A stretch of DNA of 64,000 nt from CALHVX01 sp039198065 (GTDB taxonomy: Bacteria; Pseudomonadota; Gammaproteobacteria; Pseudomonadales; Azotimanducaceae), in assembly GCA_039198065.1 (NCBI GenBank), contig JBCCTU010000012.1, positions 1 through 64,000 of the forward strand. The letters are read 5' to 3'. Every line of letters begins with the position of its first letter. Within the stretch, counting starts at the first letter, position 1. The translations under genes and the position numbers were made by a program. Of the stretch, positions 9,349 to 17,754 are shown piece after piece. The notes beneath the pieces are model-generated. The model was given only the letters and a program-made list of their open reading frames with translations, was not told the DNA's origin and did no database searches.

Positions 9349-9783
9349 ATGCTCTATCTGTGGCTGAAAGCGGCCCACATTTTGGCAATCGTCGCCTGGA
9401 TGGCTGGGCTGCTGTACCTGCCAAGACTGTTTGTCTATCACGCGGCCACAACCGAAACCGAGTTTCGCGCCCGCATAAATACCTGGGAAGGCCTGCTCTA
9501 TCGACGCATCATGCGCCCGGCGATGATCGCGACGCTGATTCTCGGTTTCTGGCTCATGTATCTCGGCTGGCGTGGGTGGAACGCAGCCGGGATTACCGGT
9601 TGGCTCTGGGTAAAGATCACCATCGCCTTGGGACTGGTCGGCTACCATCATTACTGCGGCGCCCTCATCCGTCGCTTTGCCGACGGCAATCCACACAGTG
9701 AACGCTGGTTTCGATTCTTTAACGAGGTACCCACGCTCGGTCTAATCGTCATCCTTATCATGGTCGTCCTCAAACCCTTCTGA
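9349..9783 (+). CDS. hemJ: Protoporphyrinogen IX oxidase HemJ
   Basis: HemJ oxidises protoporphyrinogen IX to protoporphyrin IX in heme synthesis, passing electrons toward the respiratory chain. The 144-residue protein has about four transmembrane helices and the family signature KAAHILAIVAWMAGLLYLP with the conserved histidine at position 10, followed by YRRIMRPAM and a conserved lysine in WVKI. It lies 2 bases after the ClC gene and 16 bases before hemL, so two heme enzymes are adjacent. The presence of HemJ suggests that the genome relies on this type rather than HemG or HemY, though a second enzyme elsewhere cannot be ruled out. Confidence 0.9.
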   Translation: MLYLWLKAAHILAIVAWMAGLLYLPRLFVYHAATTETEFRARINTWEGLLYRRIMRPAMIATLILGFWLMYLGWRGWNAAGITGWLWVKITIALGLVGYHHYCGALIRRFADGNPHSERWFRFFNEVPTLGLIVILIMVVLKPF

Positions 9784-9799
9784 GTTCTGGAAAAGATTT

Positions 9800-11080
9800 A
9801 TGCAACGCCCAACGTCAAGCCAGCTCTTTGCCCGCGCGCAAGAGGCCATTCCCGGCGGTGTCAATTCGCCGGTGCGCGCCTTTAAAGGGGTCGGCGGTGA
9901 TCCGGTGTTTTTTGCCCGTGGCGAAGGGCCCTATCTGTGGGATGAAGACGGCAACCGGTACATCGACTACATCGGCTCCTGGGGCCCCATGATCATGGGG
10001 CACAGTTTTCCGCCGGTGGTAGAGGCTGTGCAGAAACAGGCAGCCGAAGCGATCGGCTTTGGTGCGCCGACCGAGCTCGAAATCGAAATCGCAGAGCTGA
10101 TCAAAGCCCGGGTACCGAGCATCGAACAGATTCGCATGGTCAACTCCGGTACGGAAGCGACCATGAGCGCCATCCGCCTGGCCCGGGGTTTTACCGGCCG
10201 GGATCTGATCATCAAGTTTACGGGCTGCTACCACGGCCATTCCGACTCCTTGCTGGTACAGGCGGGCAGCGGCGTGTTGACCCTCGGGATCCCCAATTCA
10301 CCGGGTGTGCCAGAAGCCATCGCGGGCAATACGCTGAGCTTGCCGTTCAACGACGCCGAAGCCGTTGCTGCCGCGTTGGAGCGTTACTCAGGCCAGGTTG
10401 CAGCCGTGATACTCGAACCCATTGCCGGCAACATGGGATGCGTGCTGCCGAGGCCCGGCTACCTCGAGCAGCTCCGAACGCTGTGTACCGATCACGGGGT
10501 AGTGCTCATCTTCGACGAAGTCATGACCGGTTTTCGCGTCAACGCCGGCAGCGCCCAAGGCCTCTACGGGGTACGCCCCGACCTGACCACGCTGGGTAAA
10601 GTGATCGGTGCCGGTCTTCCCGTCGGTGCCTTTGGTGGCCGGGCGGACATCATGGCGTGTCTGGCGCCTCTTGGCCCCGTCTACCAGGCAGGGACTCTGT
10701 CGGGTAACCCGCTGGCCATGGCAGCCGGCTTAACGCTTCTCAAACACCTGACAAGCGACGTGTACGCGCGGCTCGAGCGCCAGACGCAACGACTGGTATA
10801 CGGCATGGAAGCCGCAGCTCAGGCTGCCGGAGTTCCGATCGCAACCGCACAGGTCCCGGGTATGTTCGGACTGTTTTTCAGCGAGACCCCGGTACACAGC
10901 TTCGAGGATGTTGCAGCCTGTGACACCGAGCGCTTCAAAGCACTGTTCCATCAGATGCTCGATCATGGCGTGTACCTCGCGCCCTCGGCGTTCGAAGCCG
11001 GCTTCCTGTCGGCTGCTCACGACGACGCGGCGATCGATACGACGCTGGACGCCTTTCGGGCTGCCGTCAAAGCAATCTAG
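9800..11080 (+). CDS. hemL: Glutamate-1-semialdehyde 2,1-aminomutase
   Basis: This PLP enzyme converts glutamate-1-semialdehyde to 5-aminolevulinate in the C5 heme pathway. At 426 residues it matches the usual length. Diagnostic blocks are PGGVNSPVRAFKGVGG near the N terminus, NSGTEATMSAIRLARG, CYHGHSDSLLVQAGSG, FDEVMTGFRV, and the PLP-lysine block LGKVIGAGLPVGAFGG near residue 265. The N-terminal block separates true HemL from the related class III aminotransferase at 25296-26699. It follows hemJ in the same operon and is followed 39 bases later by a PfkB-family kinase gene. Confidence 0.97.
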   Translation: MQRPTSSQLFARAQEAIPGGVNSPVRAFKGVGGDPVFFARGEGPYLWDEDGNRYIDYIGSWGPMIMGHSFPPVVEAVQKQAAEAIGFGAPTELEIEIAELIKARVPSIEQIRMVNSGTEATMSAIRLARGFTGRDLIIKFTGCYHGHSDSLLVQAGSGVLTLGIPNSPGVPEAIAGNTLSLPFNDAEAVAAALERYSGQVAAVILEPIAGNMGCVLPRPGYLEQLRTLCTDHGVVLIFDEVMTGFRVNAGSAQGLYGVRPDLTTLGKVIGAGLPVGAFGGRADIMACLAPLGPVYQAGTLSGNPLAMAAGLTLLKHLTSDVYARLERQTQRLVYGMEAAAQAAGVPIATAQVPGMFGLFFSETPVHSFEDVAACDTERFKALFHQMLDHGVYLAPSAFEAGFLSAAHDDAAIDTTLDAFRAAVKAI

Positions 11081-11119
11081 ACTCTCAAGTCACACCGCAA
11101 CGGTCCGAGGACTGCATAA

Positions 11120-12115
11120 ATGATCGATCTCTACGGCCTGGGTAATGCCCTGGTCGACCTTGAATTCACCGTTGATGAAGACTTTCTGACGCGTAACGCT
11201 GTCGACAAAGGACACATGACCCTCGTGGACGCCGATCGGCTCTCCGAGCTGAAGGGCTCGACACGTGCGTTGAATCCAGCACGCTTTAGCGGCGGCTCGG
11301 CCGCGAACACAGTGTTCACCACCCAGGCGCTCGGCAGCCGGTGTTACTACAGCTGCAAGGTCAGCGACGATGCGGTTGGCCAGTTCTTCCTGGACGAACT
11401 CAAAGCTACCGGGATGCTAACCAACGACAACGCCCTCACCCGATCGGAGCCGACACCGTCCGGGCAGTGCCTGATCCTGATCACACCAGACGCCCAACGG
11501 TCCATGAACACGTTCCTCGGGATGTCTCAGTCACTCGGGCCGGAGAGTCTCGACCACGACCAGCTCAAGCAGGCTCGCTATTTTTATACGGAAGGCTATC
11601 TCGTTGCGTCGGATTCGGCGTTCGAGGCGGCCAGCGAGGCTCGACGGGCAACCGAGGGCAGTGACACGGGCTACGCGCTTACGCTTTCGGATCCAAGCAT
11701 GGTGACGATTTTTGGTGAGCGCCTGGAAAGCCTGATCGGCAACGGCATCGAGATTCTGTTCTGCAACGAGGAAGAGGCGCTTACCTTCACCGGTACCGAT
11801 CGGGTGGATTTGGCCCGGGCGACACTGACGGACGCCGCACATCACGTGTTCATTACCCTTAGCGAGAAGGGTTGTCAGTATGCAAGCGGAGGCGAGTTCA
11901 AAGAGCTACCGGGATATCCAGTAACCGCACTCGACTCGACCGGTGCGGGAGATGCCTTTGCCGGCGCCTGTCTGCACGCACTGATTCAAGGTGCGGCGCC
12001 AGCTGACGCTGCCCGCTTCGGCAACTTTCTCGCCGCTGAGGTAGTGAGCCGCTACGGTGCGCGGCTGCGGAATCCTGGCGAGTATCCAGAGTTGCATAAG
12101 CGCTTTGGAAGCTGA
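11120..12115 (+). CDS. PfkB-family carbohydrate/nucleoside kinase, adenosine kinase-like
   Basis: A 331-residue ribokinase-fold kinase. The N-terminal substrate-lid motif is FSGGSAANTV, and the C-terminal PfkB signature DSTGAGDAFAGA carries the catalytic aspartate. The overall pattern, including GLGNALVDLEF at the start and the ERSMNTFLG-like PDAQRSMNTFLGMS block, follows proteins usually annotated as bacterial adenosine kinases; the true substrate could be another nucleoside or sugar. It is last in the plus-strand run clc-hemJ-hemL and converges on the aminotransferase gene with 12 bases between the ends. Confidence 0.85.
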   Translation: MIDLYGLGNALVDLEFTVDEDFLTRNAVDKGHMTLVDADRLSELKGSTRALNPARFSGGSAANTVFTTQALGSRCYYSCKVSDDAVGQFFLDELKATGMLTNDNALTRSEPTPSGQCLILITPDAQRSMNTFLGMSQSLGPESLDHDQLKQARYFYTEGYLVASDSAFEAASEARRATEGSDTGYALTLSDPSMVTIFGERLESLIGNGIEILFCNEEEALTFTGTDRVDLARATLTDAAHHVFITLSEKGCQYASGGEFKELPGYPVTALDSTGAGDAFAGACLHALIQGAAPADAARFGNFLAAEVVSRYGARLRNPGEYPELHKRFGS

Positions 12116-12127
12116 CTCCAGTCAGGC

Positions 12128-13291
12128 TCAAGCGTCCTCAAGAAACCGCGCGATTCGTACACACGCCTCGTCGAGTCGTTCGCGAGGCACTGTTGCCGCA
12201 AAGCGAACCAGCGTGTCGGTTCCGTTGGAACCAAAGTCCAAACCCGGAGCCAAGGCGACACCGGCCCGGTCCAGCAGCTGCTTGCAGAACGTCATGGCGT
12301 CCATGGCAAGGCCCAGCGGCTCAATATCGGCGACCGTATAGAAAGCACCGCGGGGCGCTACCGGCAGACCAAATCCGAGCTGCGCTAGCCCTGAACCAAG
12401 ACAACGCTGCCGCTCAATCAGGGAAACCCTGCGTTGTTCGCAGAGCGCGAGCGTATCCGGCTCGAATGCAGCGAGCGCGGCCGCCTGCGCTGGCGCCGAG
12501 GGCGAAATGAAAAGGTTCTGCGCTAACCGTTCAATGGCCGGGATGAGTGGTGCCGGGGCCACCAGCCAACCCAATCGCCAACCCGTCATGCCAAAGAACT
12601 TTGAGAAACTGTTGATTGAGATGAGCCCAGGATCGAGATCAAGACCGGAGCTGAACTCCGCAGGTTCGAGCATCAGACCCTGATAGATCTCATCCAAGAG
12701 CAGCCACCCGTCGCGAGCTCGGACCACCTGGATCAGTTCCGTTAGCTGAGACCGGGACAGCACAGCCCCCGCCGGATTGCTCGGCGACGCCACGAGCAAA
12801 GCGCGGGTTCTGGCGCCCCAGGCGGCTTCGACCTCCGCCGCGCAGGGTTGCCATGCGTTCGTTACAGCCGTCGGTAGCGCCACGGGCCGCGCGCCGACGC
12901 CAAGCGCAAACGTTTCGTTGCACGGGTAGCCCGGATCCGGCAGCAATACTTCGTCGCCAACGTCGCAGACGGCTGCGAGGGCCAACAGCAAGGCACCGCT
13001 GGCACCGCTGGTTACTGCAATGCGCTCAGGTTCAACCTGGACCCCAAGCCGCTGAGCATAGTCCGCCGCGATACGCGCTCTAAGCAAGTCCGTTCCAAGC
13101 GCCGCCGTGTAGCGCGTCACCCCATCATTAAGGGCGCGAACACCGGCTTCGACGATGAGCGGGGGCGTTGGAAAATCGGGCTCGCCCACCTCCAGATGAA
13201 TGACGTCCCTGCCGTCGGCTTCGAGGCGCTGCGCCCGCTCGAGCATTTCGACAACGTGGAAGGTAGAAACCTGCTGTAGCCGTTGATTCAT
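12128..13291 (-). CDS. PLP-dependent aminotransferase, class I/II (fold type I)
   Basis: A 387-residue cytosolic aminotransferase of the aspartate-aminotransferase fold. Seen are EVGEPDFPTPP near the N terminus, SGASGALLLALAA in the phosphate cup, LLDEIYQGL, and the PLP-lysine block SFSKFFGMTGWRLGW. The substrate cannot be read from sequence; relatives use alanine, aspartate or aromatic keto acids. The start is taken as ATG at 13291 because the family N terminus begins there; an upstream in-frame extension to 13399 is Arg-rich and unlike the family. A gene of this class beside dksA-gluQ is also remembered from Pseudomonas, so it belongs to the old neighbourhood. Confidence 0.9.
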   Translation of the reverse strand: MNQRLQQVSTFHVVEMLERAQRLEADGRDVIHLEVGEPDFPTPPLIVEAGVRALNDGVTRYTAALGTDLLRARIAADYAQRLGVQVEPERIAVTSGASGALLLALAAVCDVGDEVLLPDPGYPCNETFALGVGARPVALPTAVTNAWQPCAAEVEAAWGARTRALLVASPSNPAGAVLSRSQLTELIQVVRARDGWLLLDEIYQGLMLEPAEFSSGLDLDPGLISINSFSKFFGMTGWRLGWLVAPAPLIPAIERLAQNLFISPSAPAQAAALAAFEPDTLALCEQRRVSLIERQRCLGSGLAQLGFGLPVAPRGAFYTVADIEPLGLAMDAMTFCKQLLDRAGVALAPGLDFGSNGTDTLVRFAATVPRERLDEACVRIARFLEDA

Positions 13292-13333
13292 ATGCACAGT
13301 TTGACAAGCCCGGGGACGACGGAGCACCCGTAG

Positions 13334-13680
13334 TCTTCGCAAGTTGTTTCTGGTAGCTTCCGCGCGCTTGATTTTCCGCTGCGGCCTCTCAAACAGCACC
13401 CCTTAGCGCCCGCAGCAAGCAAAAGCTCGGCAAAATCGACCGCTGCGCAGACCGATGAGAAGAACGCTGCCAAGAAGCCGGCAGCGAAACGGAAGAAACC
13501 GGCAGTAAGTGAACACAAGCCGGTACGAGCGAAAAGCGTAAGCCTGTAACAGAGAAAACCGTACACTCCACCGAGTCGAAAGCTGCGAAGTCGCGCAAGG
13601 CAAGTGCAAAGGATTCCGCTAAGCTTCCGGCTTGTATACGGTCTGAAGCCAGCAGTACGACTCAGCAGGACGCTAAACGA
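13334..13680 (+). pseudogene. Broken Lys/Ala-rich N-terminal extension upstream of dksA
   Basis: The 389 bases between the aminotransferase and dksA contain no intact gene, but two overlapping frames encode low-complexity Lys/Ala/Ser-rich peptide. Frame +2 from about 13400 to 13546 reads segments such as APAASKSSAKSTAAQ and AAKKPAAKRKKPAV before a TAA at 13547. The dksA frame, open from 13513, continues with KAAKSRKASAKDSAK and runs without a stop into DksA. This looks like one extension interrupted by a frameshift near 13513-13546. No ATG, GTG or TTG opens the frame +2 part after the TAG at 13331. Long Lys/Ala-rich tails precede DksA in some gammaproteobacteria such as Xanthomonas relatives, so this is probably a decayed version or a sequencing indel. 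Confidence 0.5.
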
Positions 13681-14184
13681 TTGGACAGCTCACAGACACC
13701 CGTGCCCAAGCGACCGACACCAAAGGCACTTGCCACGGTGCAATCGATCACTCGAATCGCCCGGCCCGACTCGCCATTCAAAACCTATCAGCCCTACGAT
13801 CCCGACGCCGACGAGGACTACATGAACGATGCGCAGCTCGCGCACTTCCGTTCAATTCTCCAGAGCTGGCGCAGAGAGCTGATAGGAGACGTCGGCCGCA
13901 CCATGAACCACATGCGCGATGAGGCGGCGAACTTTCCAGACCCCGCCGATCGGGCGACGCAGGAAGAAGAGTTCTCTATTGAGCTGCGGACCCGGGACCG
14001 CGACCGCAAACTGATCAAAAAAATCGATCAGACGCTGGAACGGCTTGATCAGGAAGACTACGGCTACTGCGACACCTGCGGCATCGAGATCGGCTTGCGG
14101 CGGCTCGAAGCGCGCCCGACGGCCACGCAGTGCATTGACTGCAAGTCGCTTCAGGAAATCAAAGAACGCCAGCTCCACGGCTAG
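13681..14184 (+). CDS. dksA: RNA polymerase-binding transcription factor DksA
   Basis: DksA binds the secondary channel of RNA polymerase and, with ppGpp, represses rRNA promoters and activates amino-acid promoters. The core from about residue 40 matches E. coli DksA closely: YMNDAQLAHFRSIL, the coiled-coil tip DPADRA carrying the two key aspartates, and a four-cysteine zinc finger CDTC...CIDC. The start is uncertain. TTG at 13681 has AGGA ten bases upstream and gives 167 residues (E. coli 151); ATG at 13822 would remove the conserved segment before the coiled coil. The frame stays open upstream to 13513 through Lys/Ala-rich sequence. gluQ begins directly after the stop codon, a pairing conserved in gammaproteobacteria. 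Confidence 0.93.
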   Translation: MDSSQTPVPKRPTPKALATVQSITRIARPDSPFKTYQPYDPDADEDYMNDAQLAHFRSILQSWRRELIGDVGRTMNHMRDEAANFPDPADRATQEEEFSIELRTRDRDRKLIKKIDQTLERLDQEDYGYCDTCGIEIGLRRLEARPTATQCIDCKSLQEIKERQLHG

Positions 14185-15144
14185 TTGATCGGCGAGTCAC
14201 CAAGCAGCACGCCGGCGGAGCAGACGAGCGCCGCAACGCCTCGCGGCGGGCGCTTCGCACCCACTCCGTCGGGCCCCTTGCACTGGGGCTCGTTGTTTAC
14301 CGCACTTATCTCCTACCTTTCCATTCGGGCCGTGCACGGTCACTGGTTCCTGCGCCTCGACGATCTCGACACGCCGCGGATAAAACCCGGAGCCACAGAT
14401 CAGATTCTTGAAGCCCTTGAGAGCCACGGGCTCTGCTGGGATGGGCCCGTTCAGCGTCAATCGGACAACATCGACGCGTATGAAGGCGCCCTCGCTGCGC
14501 TAAAGCAAAGCAGTGCGCTGTTTTATTGCACCTGCAGCCGCCGAGAAACAGCGGGCAGGCCGTATCCTGGAACCTGTCGTCAGGAGCGCTCACCGCGGCC
14601 CGGCAGCGCCGTCAGAATCGCCGTAGATGCGCACCAGGTACACATGAGCGACCGCTTCGCCGGCCGTATCACCTGCGCACTGTCTGATGAGGGTGACTTC
14701 ATTCTCCGCCGGCGGGACGGCGTCATCGCCTATCAACTTGCATCCGCCGTTGATGACGGCGATCCCAGGATAACCGACGTCGTTCGGGGCCGAGACTTGC
14801 GCACCAGTTCGGCAAAACAGCTGTTCCTGATTGATCGGCTCGAGGTGTTGGGCCTCACAGCGCCAACCTATAGCCACGTGCCGCTGTTTCTCAGTGACCG
14901 GGGAGCGAAGCTGTCGAAGTCCCTGGACGACGCGCCGATCGAGCCTGCCCAAGCCCCTCAGAATGTGTTCGCGTTGCTGCGGCTACTGGGCCTTGCGATC
15001 GACGAAGGTTATCGGGCGCCGGTTAGCGATCAGCTCGCCTACGCCATAGCCCACTGGCCCCGGGAACCGGCGCCGCCAGTTCCGTTCCTGGCCGAGGAGA
15101 CGGTCGCAGGACACTGGCTTGCCAGCCGCCTGAGGGTGCCGTGA
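14185..15144 (+). CDS. gluQ: Glutamyl-Q tRNA(Asp) synthetase
   Basis: GluQ attaches glutamate to queuosine at the wobble base of tRNA-Asp. It is a shortened glutamyl-tRNA synthetase lacking the anticodon-binding domain, as the 319-residue length shows. Motifs are FAPTPSGPLHWGSL (HIGH-like), RLDDLDTPR, a zinc site CTCSRR...YPGTC, and KLSKS as the KMSKS loop. The start is TTG immediately after the dksA TAG with no gap, so translation is probably coupled. Co-location with dksA is a known conserved operon. The next gene begins 31 bases downstream. Confidence 0.93.
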   Translation: MIGESPSSTPAEQTSAATPRGGRFAPTPSGPLHWGSLFTALISYLSIRAVHGHWFLRLDDLDTPRIKPGATDQILEALESHGLCWDGPVQRQSDNIDAYEGALAALKQSSALFYCTCSRRETAGRPYPGTCRQERSPRPGSAVRIAVDAHQVHMSDRFAGRITCALSDEGDFILRRRDGVIAYQLASAVDDGDPRITDVVRGRDLRTSSAKQLFLIDRLEVLGLTAPTYSHVPLFLSDRGAKLSKSLDDAPIEPAQAPQNVFALLRLLGLAIDEGYRAPVSDQLAYAIAHWPREPAPPVPFLAEETVAGHWLASRLRVP

Positions 15145-15175
15145 GGCCATCGTCAGCTTTTGCTACCATCGACCG

Positions 15176-16492
15176 ATGATTCGGCTTCTTGCGACCCATT
15201 CCGTCGCCTCCTTGTTGACGCCCTACGCGTCGCGGCTCGCGGCCGCGGGTATGGCGTTGGAAATGATGCCGGAATCAGCGCCTACGCCAACAGACTACGA
15301 CTGTCTGCTGACCGATCCCCGGACCTTCGAAGGGGCGCTGCGAGGCTCGGCGCCCGTAATCGTGATTGCCACCGAACCCCGCATCGCAGAGGCGGTTGCC
15401 CACATCAAAGCGGGTGCGTCCGATTATCTCGAACCACCGGCGTCGGTCGATGATCTGATCGCTGCGGTCGAGCGGGCCATGGCCGATCAACGACTACCGC
15501 TCGCTACCGCCGGTTCAGACACCCCGGCGGTGGAAATTCCCGGCGAATGCGACGCCATCAAAGACCTGCGGGCGCGAATTCACGCCGTCGCAGAAACTGA
15601 CAGCCCGGTGCTGATCGTCGGCGAGGTCGGCAGCGGTAAGGAAGTCGTCGCTCGCGCACTCCACGGGCTCAGCGCGCGGCGATACACGCCGCTTCTCAAC
15701 TTAAACTGCCATGCGCTGCCTCCCACACTGGTAGAGGCCGAGCTATTTGGCACTGCCCATGCCCAGGGCGCTCAGCGAGGACTCATCCTCGCGGCACAGC
15801 GCGGTACACTGCTACTCGAGGACGTCGGCGCCCTATCGACGACGGCCCAAGCGAGACTTCTCGATATCCTGAAAACCGGCAGCCTGCGGTTGCCGGGCTC
15901 GACAGAACGGATACGCGTGAACGTTCGCATCATCGCAACGGCAAATCAGACGCTAGCCGCGCTAGTCGCGGCCGGCCGTTTCAGCAGCGAACTCGAGCAG
16001 CACATCGCTGCGCTCACGCTTCATGTACCTGCCCTACGGGAGCGAGGTGATGATGTAATCCAGCTTGCGGGAGAACTGCTGCAGAAGCTGCAGCGTCGCC
16101 TGGGGCGCTCGGGACTGCGATTTTCCGACGACAGTGTCGCTAGGCTAAAGGGCTACCACTGGCCTGGAAACGTAACTGAGCTCGAAAATGCCATCGAGCG
16201 AGCCGTGCTGCTCTGCAGCGACGAAGTGATCGGCCCGACGGAGCTGGGGCTGCGGGCAACGCTCGCCAGCGCACCAGAGAAAAAGGTCAGCTCGAGCGAT
16301 CAACCCCTCGACAACAGTTCCCTTGAAGAATACTTCGTCAACTTCGTGCTCGAGCATCAGGACAGCATGACGGAAACTCAGCTTGCAGAGCGACTTGGAA
16401 TCTCTCGCAAAAGCCTTTGGGAACGACGCCAGCGGCTCAATATTCCACGAACGCGGACCCGTAAACGCGGGCGACGCCAGGACAGCGCGTGA
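15176..16492 (+). CDS. Degenerate sigma-54-activator-like regulator (CbrB position)
   Basis: This 438-residue protein has the NtrC layout: a receiver-like domain (about 1-105), an AAA+ domain (about 120-350) and a Fis-type helix-turn-helix (about 395-422, TQLAERLGISRKSLWERRQ). Key residues are eroded. The receiver lacks the N-terminal acidic pair. Walker A is intact (GEVGSGKE, 149-156). The GAFTGA sigma-54 loop is replaced by a shortened AHAQGAQRG (194-202). Walker B reads LLEDVG in place of LDEIG. The FR.DLyyRL arginine fingers read FSSELEQHI (269-277). Sensor II GNVREL reads GNVTEL. It therefore probably cannot remodel sigma-54 polymerase and may act as a plain DNA-binding protein. It sits between gluQ and pcnB, where Pseudomonas has cbrAB; no cbrA is present. 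It overlaps pcnB by four bases (GTGA). Confidence 0.85.
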   Translation: MIRLLATHSVASLLTPYASRLAAAGMALEMMPESAPTPTDYDCLLTDPRTFEGALRGSAPVIVIATEPRIAEAVAHIKAGASDYLEPPASVDDLIAAVERAMADQRLPLATAGSDTPAVEIPGECDAIKDLRARIHAVAETDSPVLIVGEVGSGKEVVARALHGLSARRYTPLLNLNCHALPPTLVEAELFGTAHAQGAQRGLILAAQRGTLLLEDVGALSTTAQARLLDILKTGSLRLPGSTERIRVNVRIIATANQTLAALVAAGRFSSELEQHIAALTLHVPALRERGDDVIQLAGELLQKLQRRLGRSGLRFSDDSVARLKGYHWPGNVTELENAIERAVLLCSDEVIGPTELGLRATLASAPEKKVSSSDQPLDNSSLEEYFVNFVLEHQDSMTETQLAERLGISRKSLWERRQRLNIPRTRTRKRGRRQDSA

Positions 16493-17754
16493 CCGAACCG
16501 CTTCGCATCGACGCCAGCAGTGAAGGCCTGACCCGGGAACGCATCGACTCGCGGGCGCTGGAGGTAACCGATGCGCTCGTGGCCGCAGGTTACGAGGCAT
16601 ACCTAGTCGGTGGCTGCGTGCGAGATCTATTGCTCGGCAAAGATCCGAAGGATTTCGACGTTGCGACCAGTGCTACTCCGCAACAGGTCCAGGACGTGCT
16701 GCCCCGCACCCGCCTCATCGGGCGGCGGTTCCAGATCGTTCACGCTCGGGTCGGACGCGAGATCATCGAAGTATCGACCTTTCGGAAGTCACCGGAGGAT
16801 GACGATGGCGGCGACACGGACCTCCGCCGACACGATTCCAACGGAGTCATCCTGAGAGACAACCTCTTTGGCACCCTTGAAGAAGATGCGTTCCGGCGGG
16901 ACCTCACCATCAATGCGCTGTACTACGACCCCACGAACGAACAGATCGTCGATCACGTTGGCGGCTTCGATGATCTGAAAAACGATCGGTTGCGCCTCAT
17001 CGGCGTACCAAAGCTTCGGCTCACGGAGGATCCGGTCCGACTGCTGAGACTGCTGCGCTTCAAAGCGAAGCTCGGCTTTGAGATCGATCCTGAAATCGAG
17101 GATGTCATCCCCGAGGTCCAGGACCTGCTCCAGGTAGCCGCACCGGCGAGACTTTTTGATGAGATCAGCAAGCTGTTCATGAACGGTCGTGCCGCCGCGA
17201 CCTGGAACCTGCTGTGCGATTACGACATCGTCAATGTCCTCTTTCCCTGCGCCCCACCTGACTCGGCGCTCATTGCCGCCGCCATGGCAAACACCGACGC
17301 ACGGGTAGCGGAGGGTAAACCGGTCACACCTGGCTTCCTCTTTGCCGTGCTGCTGTGGCCGGACTTCCTGGCGCGCTGCCACGAGCTCGCTGAACCGGAC
17401 AAACCGCTCGAATTCAGCAGCCGCGCGGCCGATGAAACACTCCGGCTGCAGCAACACATCATTGCCGTTCCCCGGCGATTTTCGCAGTTCGTCAAAGAAA
17501 CCTGGCTCCTACAACAACGACTCATCCAGCCCAAGAGCAAGGGTATGGGCACGCTCGTCGGGCACCCGCGCTTCCGCGCCGCCTACGATTTCCTGCTCCT
17601 CAGGGCGGAAACGGAAGAAGAACACCTGAAAGAGCGCGCCGACTGGTGGACGCGCTACCAAGAGTCTGACGAAGACGCACAGGCACAGCTTCGCGGCCAG
17701 CTTGGAACGAAGCCGCGCCGCCGGCGCCGGCGACGGTCCAAGCCCGCGCAATGA
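16489..17754 (+). CDS. pcnB: Poly(A) polymerase I
   Basis: PcnB adds 3' poly(A) tails that mark RNAs for decay. The 421-residue protein has the class II nucleotidyltransferase head: LVGGCVRDLLLGKDPKDFDVATSA with the catalytic DFD, the RNA-binding block RLIGRRFQIVHAR, FRRDLTINALYYD, and EDPVRLLRLLRF. The C terminus is a basic tail (RRRRRRRSK), as usual in PcnB and distinguishing it from the CCA-adding enzyme. The start is GTG overlapping the upstream stop, and the stop overlaps the following ATG (ATGA), so three genes are coupled. The expected next gene, folK, is absent. Confidence 0.94.
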   Translation: MTEPLRIDASSEGLTRERIDSRALEVTDALVAAGYEAYLVGGCVRDLLLGKDPKDFDVATSATPQQVQDVLPRTRLIGRRFQIVHARVGREIIEVSTFRKSPEDDDGGDTDLRRHDSNGVILRDNLFGTLEEDAFRRDLTINALYYDPTNEQIVDHVGGFDDLKNDRLRLIGVPKLRLTEDPVRLLRLLRFKAKLGFEIDPEIEDVIPEVQDLLQVAAPARLFDEISKLFMNGRAAATWNLLCDYDIVNVLFPCAPPDSALIAAAMANTDARVAEGKPVTPGFLFAVLLWPDFLARCHELAEPDKPLEFSSRAADETLRLQQHIIAVPRRFSQFVKETWLLQQRLIQPKSKGMGTLVGHPRFRAAYDFLLLRAETEEEHLKERADWWTRYQESDEDAQAQLRGQLGTKPRRRRRRRSKPAQ

